Of a stretch of DNA of 20,074 nt, positions 1 to 7,124 are shown piece by piece. The notes under the pieces are model-generated. The model saw nothing but the letters and a program-made list of their open reading frames with translations, did not search any database and was not told the DNA's origin. Location: assembly GCA_964467785.1 (NCBI GenBank), contig CAYXVB010000060.1, positions 1-20,074 on the forward strand, read 5' to 3'. Every line of letters begins with the position of its first letter. Within the stretch, counting starts at the first letter, position 1. The DNA is from CAYXVB01 sp964467785 (GTDB taxonomy: Bacteria > Bdellovibrionota > UBA1018). A program made the position numbers and the translations under genes.

Positions 1-2
1 TC

Positions 3-731
3 CGGATGAAGTCCTCGACCGAGCCCTCGGCCAATTTCGAAGGAGTGACGATCCCCTTCTATCGCGTGGCCGAGAGAGGGCCCGACGAATGGGAGGCGCT
101 CATGGCAGTGCCCTTCGATCACAAGCCCCAGCGGGCTCAGGTTGAAATCACGGTCGGTGACGCCATGACTCGGATCCCGTTCGAGATCATCGACGGAGGC
201 TATCCTTCCGAGAAGCTCACCGTCAGTCCCCGCCATGTGAATCCCAAGAAGAAGGACCTCGTGCGCATCAAGCGCGAGCGCGCCGAAGTCGGAATGATTT
301 ATTCCCAGATCTCGCGCGAGCGTCTCTGGGACAAAGACTTCGTTCTTCCGATCCCGAGCGCGATCACCAGTCGCTTCGGCACAAAGCGGGTCTTTAACGG
401 GCAGATGCAAAGCTTTCATCAGGGGATTGACCTGCGCGCCCCGGTCGGGACTCCGATCGTCGCGCCGGCAGGCGGGCGGGTGGTGATGGCCAAGGACCTA
501 TTTTACACGGGCAACACGGTTCTGCTCGATCACGGATATGGCCTCGTCACGCTCTACGCGCATATGAGCAAACTCGAGGTCAAGGTCGGCGACCGCATCC
601 AGCCGGGCCAGCGGCTTGGGCTCTCGGGCATGACTGGTAGAGCGAGCGGTCCGCATCTCCATTGGGGCGTCGTCCTTGGAAAGCTGAAGGTCAATCCGTT
701 GGACCTGATCGACGGGAATCGTCCGCGCTGA
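3..731 (+). CDS. M23 (LytM-type) zinc metallopeptidase, 5'-truncated by window edge
   Basis: This is the C-terminal part of a peptidoglycan endopeptidase of the M23 family, which cuts peptide cross-links in the periplasm. The reading frame is open to the window start. The first ATG (base 6) has no ribosome site and the visible N-terminus lacks a signal peptide, so the true start lies upstream. An N-terminal beta-rich region (about residues 1-110) precedes the catalytic domain. The domain has the FHQGID motif (HxxxD zinc ligands), the APVGTPIVAPAGG strand and the HLHWG motif (HxH ligand). All zinc ligands are present, so it is probably active. It belongs to the chromosomal flank rather than the element. 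Family assignment is secure; the exact substrate is not known. Confidence 0.88.
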   Translation, partial: RMKSSTEPSANFEGVTIPFYRVAERGPDEWEALMAVPFDHKPQRAQVEITVGDAMTRIPFEIIDGGYPSEKLTVSPRHVNPKKKDLVRIKRERAEVGMIYSQISRERLWDKDFVLPIPSAITSRFGTKRVFNGQMQSFHQGIDLRAPVGTPIVAPAGGRVVMAKDLFYTGNTVLLDHGYGLVTLYAHMSKLEVKVGDRIQPGQRLGLSGMTGRASGPHLHWGVVLGKLKVNPLDLIDGNRPR

Positions 732-796
732 GGTCAAAATCCTGACGTCAGTCAAGTCTTGATCGTATCCGGTCGAGTCGGGCAGAATCGCGCGCC

Positions 797-825
797 TTGT
801 GCATTGGAAATTACACTACTACAAT
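797..825 (+). promoter_or_regulatory. candidate sigma70 promoter of the barrel protein gene
   Basis: TTGTGC at 797-802 and TACAAT at 820-825 are separated by exactly 17 bases, which suits a housekeeping promoter. The -10 matches five of six consensus positions and the -35 only three. It lies about 105 bases before the chosen start codon at 931. I saw no better pair between 732 and 930. Confidence 0.4.
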
Positions 826-930
826 TGTTGTTGAAGATGTGCCCGAACGCTTTTCGGTCTTCCGCGGGAATGTAGCTATGGACTGCTCATGCCGCCGACT
901 CAATTGATAATGCAAAGGAGTGCATTCACC

Positions 931-1473
931 ATGAACAAAATCAGACTTTCAGTAGTTCTCTTCCTGAGTATGTTAGTTTCCTCAAGTGCGTTTGCCGGCA
1001 TGCGTTTGTCCGTCGTCGCCGCGGGGAATTACGGTCTCACCAACACCACGGCAGCGACCATCACCATCAAGGGCGGCATCGGCTACGGCGGCGGCCTGCT
1101 CCTCGGCTTCCCCATGGGCAGTTCCGCGTTCTTCGAATTGGGCGGGATCTACAATCAGTACACCCTCACCACCACCGACAGCTCCGGCACGATCCCCGAT
1201 ATCACGGCCACCAGCAGCGCCATCCATATTCCGGCCACGTTCAACTTCATGCTCGGTCGGGCGGTCTCGCTCGGACTTGGCGGCTGGTACAGCCTGGGCA
1301 TGGGCAGCAGCAGCGGAGCCACGGATTACGGCGCCCAGGGCGGTCTGCGCTTCCACTTCTCTCCGCGCGTCTTCCTCGATACCTCCTACACGATGGGCCT
1401 GAACAGCAGCGCCTCCGTGAAGCCCACCGGCATCCTGGCTCTTCTCGGCCTGAGCTTCGGCGGCGCAAAGTAA
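931..1473 (+). CDS. small outer-membrane beta-barrel protein
   Basis: A 180-residue exported protein. The ATG at 931 is chosen because AAGGAG lies about 10 bases upstream and the protein then begins with a classic Sec signal (MNKIR, a hydrophobic core, and AFA at about residue 22). The mature part is made of short alternating polar and hydrophobic stretches rich in Gly, Ser and Thr, and ends in an aromatic/hydrophobic strand near LLGLSFGG. This is typical of 8-strand outer-membrane barrels of the OmpA/OmpW-like superfamily. No enzyme motif is visible, so a specific role (pore, adhesion, structure) cannot be given. It is monocistronic, with its own promoter candidate and a strong terminator. 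Confidence 0.75.
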   Translation: MNKIRLSVVLFLSMLVSSSAFAGMRLSVVAAGNYGLTNTTAATITIKGGIGYGGGLLLGFPMGSSAFFELGGIYNQYTLTTTDSSGTIPDITATSSAIHIPATFNFMLGRAVSLGLGGWYSLGMGSSSGATDYGAQGGLRFHFSPRVFLDTSYTMGLNSSASVKPTGILALLGLSFGGAK

Positions 1474-1528
1474 TCGCGATTCAATCATCTTGATCGCTCT
1501 GGCCGGCCCAGTCGGCCCGATCGGTCCC

Positions 1529-1567
1529 AAAGCCCTTTTCGTCCAAGATGGCGAAAGGGGCTTTTTA
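1529..1567 (+). terminator. Rho-independent terminator of the barrel protein gene
   Basis: AAGCCCTTTTCG (1530-1541) pairs with CGAAAGGGGCTT (1552-1563) over 12 bases with one G-T wobble, around a 10-base loop, and is followed by a run of T. The stop codon of the opposing DTW gene lies in the T run, so the site separates two convergent genes. It may also act weakly on the minus strand. Confidence 0.88.
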
Positions 1568-2251
1568 TTTCAAGTTGCCGCGGATCCCCGCGGTCCGCTG
1601 CGCCTCGAACGCCGCGGTCGGAATCCCCGTCACCGCGTCTTTCGCGGAGAGCTTGCCTTGGGCCCAAAGGCGTCGTTCGACCATGATCAGAAACGCGCGC
1701 TCGAGGTCCGCTTGCAGCGCCGGACCGTGGATCGCTCCCATCGCGCGGGCGATCGCCTCGAAGGTGGAGAGATTTCCGGGATGGGGCGAATGCCGCAGTC
1801 GAAAAGTAGAAGGGGCGCCCTGCGGGAGTTTGAACCGGGGCACCTGGCTCAATGCCGTTTCTCGGGTGTGGACTTTGCGCGCCTGTCTCCAGCTCCCGTC
1901 GGGAACGATGAGCGTGATCGGTCGGGGGAGCCGGGCCGCGACTTCGGGAGTGAGCTCCACGGCATCATCGGTCGGAAAAAGAAGCGCTGGCGCGGTTCCG
2001 GTTGGAACTACGTCCCCAAGTTGCAGCGGGGGAATGATTCCGCCACGCACGCGAATCTCGGAATTGGGAAAAATCAGCTCGGCTAGCCGGGCAGTGTTGG
2101 TGGTGAGGATCTGCTCGCGAAAATGCATGATCACCACGATCCGGGTGTCCAGCTCATGGCGCGGAAGTTCCGCGCAGACGCAGAGCGGCTTGAAGATGCG
2201 GCAGCGCTCGCACTGTCCCGCTGAGTTGGGTTTTTCCATCGGATTTTCCAT
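1565..2251 (-). CDS. DTW-domain tRNA-uridine aminocarboxypropyltransferase (TapT-like)
   Basis: A 228-residue DTW-domain protein. Characterised members transfer the 3-amino-3-carboxypropyl group of S-adenosylmethionine to a tRNA uridine, giving acp3U. The N-terminus has the family's cysteine cluster (CERC followed by CVC), probably a zinc site. The TNTARLAELIFPNSE stretch and PDGSWRQARK (here DGSW replaces the name-giving DTW) match the fold's conserved segments, and RLRHSPHPGNLSTFEAIARA is the typical C-terminal core. Starts at 2251 or 2239 are both possible: the second follows GGAAAA, the first a weaker site. It is chromosomal, reads away from the tRNA locus and converges on the barrel gene. 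The family is secure; the modified uridine position is inferred only from relatives. Confidence 0.85.
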   Translation of the reverse strand: MENPMEKPNSAGQCERCRIFKPLCVCAELPRHELDTRIVVIMHFREQILTTNTARLAELIFPNSEIRVRGGIIPPLQLGDVVPTGTAPALLFPTDDAVELTPEVAARLPRPITLIVPDGSWRQARKVHTRETALSQVPRFKLPQGAPSTFRLRHSPHPGNLSTFEAIARAMGAIHGPALQADLERAFLIMVERRLWAQGKLSAKDAVTGIPTAAFEAQRTAGIRGNLK

Positions 2252-2290
2252 CTAGCACTTTCGTCGGGATTCGACTACGTTGATCCCAGT

Positions 2291-2330
2291 GCGCCTGTAG
2301 CTCAGCCGGTTAGAGCTGGCGGCTCATAAC
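2291..2330 (+). pseudogene. 5' half of a CAT-anticodon tRNA (probably elongator tRNA-Met), cut in the anticodon loop
   Basis: The acceptor strand GCGCCTG, then TA, the D stem GCTC/GAGC, the anticodon stem GGCGG and the loop CTCATAA (anticodon CAT) are all in register. After C39 the sequence becomes TTTCCACCG. It gives neither the pairing strand CCGCC nor a T arm, nor the acceptor strand CAGGCGC. The 3' half is therefore absent here and should lie beyond the element's right end. The GTAGCTCAG pattern resembles elongator tRNA-Met more than tRNA-Ile2, but the 5' half alone does not decide. As it stands this copy cannot make a tRNA. Confidence 0.85.
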
Positions 2331-2377
2331 TTTCCACCGATTTTCGGGATTTCGAATTCGGGCCTGTCTAAGCCCAT
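2323..2377 (+). repeat. left attachment site (attL), 55-bp direct repeat copy 1
   Basis: The 55 bases starting CTCATAACTTTCC are identical to the last 55 bases of the window (20020-20074). The copy starts in the anticodon loop of the broken tRNA, and the integrase gene begins 108 bases further on. The probable strand-exchange core is CTCATAA(C), because those 7-8 bases also fit an intact tRNA (loop plus C39) whereas the next base does not. The rest of the repeat contains the palindrome CGAATTCG and small inverted repeats (CCGA/TCGG and GGGC/GCCC). Confidence 0.8.
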
Positions 2378-2420
2378 GATTCGGCATTCAAAGTTGTGAT
2401 TTTGGCTCACTTCACGGCCT

Positions 2421-2448
2421 GGTTAATTTTTCGCCGGTCCGGTTAATT
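2421..2448 (+). promoter_or_regulatory. twin GGTTAATT repeats before the integrase gene
   Basis: GGTTAATT occurs at 2421-2428 and again at 2441-2448, exactly 20 bases apart (about two helical turns, so the same DNA face). The second copy is followed by CTAACC, giving a local inverted repeat. The position between the attachment core and the integrase start suits arm-type integrase sites or an operator for int. The function is inferred from position only. Confidence 0.45.
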
Positions 2449-2485
2449 CTAACCATCCTTCAACCGATAAGTCGTTGGAGGATCT

Positions 2486-3715
2486 GTGAGCGAGAAAGAG
2501 TACCCCGAAGGTACCCGGTTCAATAACTGGGTCATTGTCCATGATCTCGAAAAGGGAAAGCGCATCCCACGCGTTCGGCGTTGGGTGATTTATCCCGATG
2601 GGCGCAAGGTCTACGAGCGCTACGAAACAAAGAAGTATCTCCACTTCCGGGATAACCCGAAGGAGCTGGAGAACTTCGTGATTCGTCTTAACGGGCAGGA
2701 TCCGAATGAGAAGCGGGTCAAGCTCGCCGTCAAATTCAAGCATGCCTACATTGATCCCGAGCTCCTGACGCTTTATCAGGAGCACCTGCTGACGCAGATA
2801 CCGAGTCGCAAGCATGCGCTTGTCGAGTTCACCAACCTTCAGCGCTATTTCCTGAACTTCTTCATCGCGAAAATGGGTATCGCCGATCCTGTTCTTTGGC
2901 ATCGGCAACAAAATCATTGGGCGAAAGCGTTGCTGAACAAGGTCGAGGCCGATGATATTCACTTCAAAGAAGAGTGGCGTCTATGGCCGGCTGGCGAAGT
3001 GCGAGGCGAGAAAACTTTGCGGGCGATTGTGAATGGCGCCAATCGGTTCATGGAGTTTCTCCACCATCGTCGTCCCGACGAGGTCCCACCTCTTCGATTC
3101 AAACCAATTAATAAAGCGAGCTATAAGGATCTCGAGGCGCGCCGTAGGTTGGATGGCAAGACCGTCGATCGGAAATACATCAAGGATGAGGATTGGGAAG
3201 TTATTAGCGACGCTTTGCCTGATGAAATTAGACCGTGGATTCTTCTGTCTTATTATTACGGGCTGCGTCGGAGCGAAGCGATGGCCACTGACCGATCATG
3301 CGTCATCAAAGGCTATCTCAAGGTCGTCAAGCAACTCATGAATGCTCCTGAAGGTGGTGCGCCGGAGTTTGGGCCGCTCAAAGGGAGAAAAGAACGCAAA
3401 GTCCCGCATTGGTTCTGCGGGCCGGAGAAGCCTTACGAATTAGTCGGAAAGGTCAAGGCGCTGATGCATCCTGATACTTTCAGCAAGCGTTGGGCTGAAT
3501 TCATGGACGACTTAGGATTCGACTACGACATCCACGATATCCGTCACACTTGGACGACCAAAGCGGTGAGGAAAGCGAATGTTCGAGACGTTCAGCTTGC
3601 GGCGGGTCACGAGAACATCGAGACAACGATGGGCTACCTTCACGACGACCGCGTGTTCGAGGACGAGCCGTTTGTTCCAGACGAACTCTTGAAGCCACTG
3701 AAAAAAGCCAGCTAG
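2486..3715 (+). CDS. int: tyrosine recombinase, integrase of the element
   Basis: A 409-residue site-specific recombinase that would insert and excise the element at the tRNA anticodon loop. The catalytic residues are visible: YYYGLRRSEA (Arg, about 261/262), KGRKERKVP (Lys, beta-hairpin), HDIRHTW (H350-x-x-R353), GHENIETTMGY (H375 and nucleophile Y384). An N-terminal arm-binding-like part (1-70) and a helical core-binding part (85-210) precede it. The start is GTG at 2486, chosen because TTGGAGG lies just upstream. It sits beside attL, as is usual for element integrases. The family assignment is certain; the link to this attachment site rests on position. Confidence 0.93.
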   Translation: MSEKEYPEGTRFNNWVIVHDLEKGKRIPRVRRWVIYPDGRKVYERYETKKYLHFRDNPKELENFVIRLNGQDPNEKRVKLAVKFKHAYIDPELLTLYQEHLLTQIPSRKHALVEFTNLQRYFLNFFIAKMGIADPVLWHRQQNHWAKALLNKVEADDIHFKEEWRLWPAGEVRGEKTLRAIVNGANRFMEFLHHRRPDEVPPLRFKPINKASYKDLEARRRLDGKTVDRKYIKDEDWEVISDALPDEIRPWILLSYYYGLRRSEAMATDRSCVIKGYLKVVKQLMNAPEGGAPEFGPLKGRKERKVPHWFCGPEKPYELVGKVKALMHPDTFSKRWAEFMDDLGFDYDIHDIRHTWTTKAVRKANVRDVQLAAGHENIETTMGYLHDDRVFEDEPFVPDELLKPLKKAS

Positions 3716-3725
3716 CGTCGCGAAA

Positions 3726-3744
3726 CCTTGAAATATTTTCAAGG
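3726..3744. other. perfect 8-bp hairpin between int and the tRNA gene
   Basis: CCTTGAAA and TTTCAAGG form a perfect stem around a 3-base TAT loop, 10 bases after the int stop codon. There is no T run after it, so it is not a standard terminator. It could be a weak transcript end for int, an RNA-processing stem, or a protein-binding palindrome ahead of the tRNA promoter. Confidence 0.5.
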
Positions 3745-3781
3745 GTGAATTACGTTCAAGTCCAAGAAAGGTGCTGTTTGT

Positions 3782-4097
3782 GGACCCTTAGCTCAGCTGG
3801 TTAGAGCGGTCCGCTCATCAAAATGGTGCGTCTGACGCGAGAGCGACGGAATGAAGGCGGTGAATTCAGGGAAACCTAAAGCGCGTATGCGTCATGGCAA
3901 TCTTGAGCCAAGCCCGGAGAAGGCAGAATGGTATCCGGGAAGGTGCAACGACTAGGAAGTGAGAATGCCGATCAATAAACTTCCGCTAGCGCCGCCCACC
4001 CTAACGTCGAGTCGAGGGTGAAGAAATAGTCTAGGGAGTTGCGAAAGCAGCACAAACCAGAACGGATTGGTCCCCGGTTCAAGTCCGGGAGGGTCCA
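3782..4097 (+). tRNA. ileX: tRNA-Ile2 (CAT) with a group I intron after the anticodon
   Basis: The exons 3782-3818 and 4061-4097 join to a complete cloverleaf. Acceptor GGACCCT/AGGGTCC is fully paired, with D stem GCTC/GAGC, anticodon stem GTCCG/CGGAT, loop CTCATAA and T arm CCCGG-TTCAAGT-CCGGG. Discriminator A is followed by CAA, so CCA is not encoded. The anticodon CAT, the CTTAGCTCAG segment and TGGTC before the T stem resemble bacterial tRNA-Ile2, whose C34 is changed to lysidine by TilS to read AUA; elongator Met is the alternative. The gene lies 66 bases after int, inside the element. The intron sits between anticodon position 36 and base 37, the site used by the known Azoarcus tRNA-Ile(CAU) intron. 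Confidence 0.9.
3819..4060 (+). ncRNA. group I self-splicing intron, IC3-like, 242 nt
   Basis: All four conserved core elements are present in order: P, AATTCAGGGAAACCTAAA (3863-3880); Q, CAATCTTGAGCCAAGCCC (3898-3915); R, GGTGCAACGACTA (3942-3954); S, AAGAAATAGTCT (4021-4032). GACTA in R pairs with TAGTC in S to form P7. The 5' exon ends in CAT, which can pair with GTG near 3826 as an internal guide (U-G at the splice site), and the last intron base is G (omega G). GCGT/ACGC just after the guide can form P2. These motifs closely resemble the small IC3 introns of tRNA-Leu(UAA) and tRNA-Ile(CAU). There is no homing endonuclease ORF. Splicing has not been tested. Confidence 0.93.
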
Positions 4098-4121
4098 CAA
4101 ACCGCATCTTTCTTCGAATCT

Positions 4122-4505
4122 ATGAACAATCCTCGTTGCGACATTTGCTCTCAAGAAATTCCGGACTGGCAAGGGAACGTGATGGTTCTGAATGAGGACC
4201 AAGTCGCTGATAAGGTTTCCGACATTTTCATTTGGTGTAAGCCCTGCACGCTTGCGTCCGCGCAAACAGCTGGAAGCAAATACCACAATCATTGGGAATT
4301 GGTTTGGGTGCGTGACCGTTACATTGGGCAACTTCGTCGTGTGATCGACGGTCTAACCAGTTCACCGCCTAAGTGGTCGAAGTCCGCAGCGGAAAAGTTC
4401 CACAGGCTAGGAGTAATCGCATTCCCTGAATTAACTGGAAGCCCTATTGGCAACATGGACCCAGAGTGGGATCGATATCAGCATGAGGATCGTGACGAGG
4501 AGTAG
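4122..4505 (+). CDS. small protein with two CxxC pairs (zinc-ribbon-like), unknown function
   Basis: A 127-residue protein starting 24 bases after the tRNA. CDIC (residues 6-9) and CKPC (39-42) form a likely four-cysteine zinc site near the N-terminus. The rest is mixed, with many Trp and an acidic tail. There is no signal peptide or membrane segment. I do not recognise a family. No good ribosome-binding site is visible before the ATG; it may be translated from the same transcript as the tRNA after processing. It converges on the polymerase gene, ending 12 bases from that gene's stop. A long opposite-strand frame exists here, but the spaced cysteine pairs favour this one. Confidence 0.6.
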   Translation: MNNPRCDICSQEIPDWQGNVMVLNEDQVADKVSDIFIWCKPCTLASAQTAGSKYHNHWELVWVRDRYIGQLRRVIDGLTSSPPKWSKSAAEKFHRLGVIAFPELTGSPIGNMDPEWDRYQHEDRDEE

Positions 4506-4517
4506 AGTCGAGCCTTC

Positions 4518-7124
4518 TCACGGTTTCGCTTTAGCGTAGCTACTTCCGTTTCCTACCTCTGCCTCGATTTTCACCAAGAGCTTTCTTCCGTTTGCCTGGT
4601 CAACGTACCGCTGGAATATTGAGTCGTCCTCCATGCAGGACCTGAGTATGTCTTGGACTTCAGGCTGGTCTTCAAGACTGCACTCAATGGCGATTTCATC
4701 ATGGATACAGTTGATGATCCGTGGACGCTCCTCAGGTCTTGGCCATCTGTCCCGTGCTTTTCGTCTAAACTCGATCATTGCGATCTTGCAAAAATCCATC
4801 GAGGTTGACGAAACTCGCGCCGAGATCAAGTTCCTGCGAAGCTTGTCGTACCCGACATAATTGAGATCGAGCTTGGTCCCATCGACCCGGACCTTCTTGA
4901 TCAGCATATGAGGCACAAAGATATAAGGAGCTACAGGCCTAGGAAGGTAGTCGCTTCGTTCTCGTTCACGAATGAGCCCAGCAGGAATTGGAGCGATTTT
5001 GACGTGCTCAAAAAAATCGTCGCAATCCCATAACGCCTCCTCGTGCAAGCGGCGTAAGTCGTCCGTGATTTTTCGATAGCTGCATGTTCCGCGGTAGCTG
5101 CGCCAAGTTGAGTGAAACTTGGCTTCGTCCAGCTTGTAGATCTCGTATCCTTCCTCAAACTTGAGGTCCTTCGTCTTTATCTTTCCGCGCTTCTTAGGTT
5201 CGATAGCCTTTAGCCGGTTGATCTGCCGAAGCCGACAGTGAACGTTTGCCTTATCCATTCCAACCGTGTCGACGCGCAGTCGATACCATTGATCCTTGGT
5301 AATTTTTATATCCAAAGTGCATTGACCCATGTGCGGCAATATCTCGGTCACGCATCGCTTACCAAACAGGTTGTAAGTAATCCCTCCCATTACGAGATCC
5401 TTTTCGACCACGTTTTGGAAGGATTTGATATCTGGGTACGCGCGATGAAACTGCTGCAGATATGATTTAACGTCTTCGATGGTGTACTCCTCGCGCTTAA
5501 CGGCTCTTTCGACTTTCTTCAGCCACTTTTTCCAAGCGTTCGATTCCCCAGGCGTTGTCGGGACACCATCGATGATGGTCTCGCGAAACTCGTCGCTTGT
5601 GTTCAAGTTCAGGAGCAGCTTAGATGGGCCAAGCCCATACGACACGCCGAAGTTAATCGGTTTCGCAACGTTGCTCCGGCTATCTTTAATGGACTCCAGT
5701 TCCGCAAGCTTCGCGCCTTTGAAGCGAATATTTTTTCCCTTAAAAGGAATGATCCCAAGTAACTCCTTTTCTTTTTTCCAAAGCTTCTTCCAATTTGGAT
5801 GGTTCGCTCGCTGGTCCACGATCTTCAGCGTGTTCAAATGGAGATCGATGCCGCTGTTCACATCATCGAGCATCTTGCTTTCCGATTTAAGCTCGCCGGT
5901 TTCATTTGCAATCACGCGGAGGTCGATCTGTGAAAAGTCGCCGATGACAAAAATTTTACCGCGCCCAGCAACGAGGTGCTCCTTAATGCCCGAGGAAGAT
6001 GAAAGTGAAAGCGTGTTTGGACGGCTGCCAGCGTATCGGCCAGAGCTTGTTGTAGGTCGAATCTGTGGGTGGATTCTCCCAGTAACGCGGTTGATGTGGT
6101 CGTACATCTCGGTGTGCTTCATTATGGTCGTCGCAAGCTGCTTCCCGTAAAGGATTAGCCCGAGCACTTTTCTCACCGCTGGATCGGATTTGTCGCAGAG
6201 AGCGCGAGCCAAGGTGTCCTTGTCAATTAGGTAGCGACCGGAGCGAGTAGTTCCATGCGGGCGAAGCGGAAGGTCTCCATGAAAGAGGACTCTGCGCATT
6301 GCGTCCGGGCTTCCAAAGTTAAAGGTTCTTCCCAGTAAGTCGAATACCCGCTGCTTCACGGATTCAAATTCATCCTGAAGCTCTCCAATGCTTCTCAACT
6401 CGTGCTCGGCCGTCTCGTTCTCCGGGACTATCTTCATCCCGGTGGTCATGATCTCAACCGTAGTGAGAAGATGCGGGATCTCGATGAGCTCGAGGTATCG
6501 CTTCAGCGAGGGATCGCGCGGAAGATAAAGCCGATCAAATCGGCTTGCGAGATGATAGGTAGTATAGGAGTCAAACGCGGCGTAAAATGCTGCTTTCTCC
6601 AAAGCTACATCCTGGAAATCGAGGCCGCCGCAAGTCGTTTCGAAGTCGGGTTGTTTTTCCTCGTTCTTGCCTCGGAGATGCTCGTCATAAAGGTACTTAA
6701 GGCTATGCCTACCACCTTCTCGGGTCTTGACCGGATTGAGGAGATAGCTGACCAGCATCGTGTCGTAGAGCCGGGCCTCGATGTCATCGAGCGAGAGCCA
6801 ATCGTTAGCCACCAGCATCGAAAGGTCAAAAGAAGCATTGTGCCAGATGACCCGATTTTTTGGATTGCGGTGAATCACTCGAAGGACCTTCTTAATGGAA
6901 AATTCTGAGTCGTTCCTCGCCGAGCCGAGATTGCGATGGCGCACAGGAATCGCTCCGTAGCCTGAGTCGGTGCACCAAGAAATCCAAGTTATCCGATCCT
7001 CGTAGAGGGTGAGGCCTGTAGTCTCGATGTCCAAAGCAATATCGAGGGACCGATTCGCGGCATCGCGGACTACCTTCTCAAGATGGCAAAGCCCAATCTT
7101 GGCCTTGGACTCGATCGGCCTCAT
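4518..7124 (-). CDS. family A DNA polymerase with 3'-5' exonuclease domain and large palm insertion
   Basis: An 868-residue Pol I-type replicative or repair polymerase lacking the 5' nuclease domain. The exonuclease motifs are intact: DIETTG (32-37), HNASFD (95-100) and YAAFD (181-185). The polymerase motifs are intact too: GDFSQIDLR (motif A, D396), RSNVAKPINFGVSYG (motif B; K488, F492, Y496) and IHDE (motif C, 807-810). Two insertions stand out. About 35 residues lie between motifs A and B, and about 145 extra residues lie between LFGKR (587-590) and NLISARVSSTS (765-775), a step that takes only about 30 residues in E. coli Pol I. The start overlaps the ParB-like stop by four bases (ATGA), so the two are co-translated. 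It probably copies the element. Activity is likely since all catalytic acids remain. Confidence 0.92.
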   Translation of the reverse strand: MRPIESKAKIGLCHLEKVVRDAANRSLDIALDIETTGLTLYEDRITWISWCTDSGYGAIPVRHRNLGSARNDSEFSIKKVLRVIHRNPKNRVIWHNASFDLSMLVANDWLSLDDIEARLYDTMLVSYLLNPVKTREGGRHSLKYLYDEHLRGKNEEKQPDFETTCGGLDFQDVALEKAAFYAAFDSYTTYHLASRFDRLYLPRDPSLKRYLELIEIPHLLTTVEIMTTGMKIVPENETAEHELRSIGELQDEFESVKQRVFDLLGRTFNFGSPDAMRRVLFHGDLPLRPHGTTRSGRYLIDKDTLARALCDKSDPAVRKVLGLILYGKQLATTIMKHTEMYDHINRVTGRIHPQIRPTTSSGRYAGSRPNTLSLSSSSGIKEHLVAGRGKIFVIGDFSQIDLRVIANETGELKSESKMLDDVNSGIDLHLNTLKIVDQRANHPNWKKLWKKEKELLGIIPFKGKNIRFKGAKLAELESIKDSRSNVAKPINFGVSYGLGPSKLLLNLNTSDEFRETIIDGVPTTPGESNAWKKWLKKVERAVKREEYTIEDVKSYLQQFHRAYPDIKSFQNVVEKDLVMGGITYNLFGKRCVTEILPHMGQCTLDIKITKDQWYRLRVDTVGMDKANVHCRLRQINRLKAIEPKKRGKIKTKDLKFEEGYEIYKLDEAKFHSTWRSYRGTCSYRKITDDLRRLHEEALWDCDDFFEHVKIAPIPAGLIRERERSDYLPRPVAPYIFVPHMLIKKVRVDGTKLDLNYVGYDKLRRNLISARVSSTSMDFCKIAMIEFRRKARDRWPRPEERPRIINCIHDEIAIECSLEDQPEVQDILRSCMEDDSIFQRYVDQANGRKLLVKIEAEVGNGSSYAKAKP

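Noticed and set aside
982..1530. Long minus-strand frame across the barrel gene
   Set aside because: It is a shadow of a G+C-rich gene: low-complexity Ala/Gly/Arg composition, no ribosome site, while the plus frame has a signal peptide and terminator.
1490..2255. Two long plus-strand frames opposite the DTW gene
   Set aside because: The minus frame carries conserved DTW-domain motifs; the plus frames are Arg/Ser/Pro-rich shadows.
2291..2400. Complete tRNA at 2291, or a second group I intron starting in its loop
   Set aside because: No T arm or acceptor 3' strand follows, and none of the P, Q, R or S intron motifs occur between 2330 and the integrase gene.
5479..6150. A 223-residue plus-strand frame within the polymerase gene
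   Set aside because: It runs opposite to motifs A and B of the polymerase, and its Ser/Phe-rich composition is typical of antisense reading.
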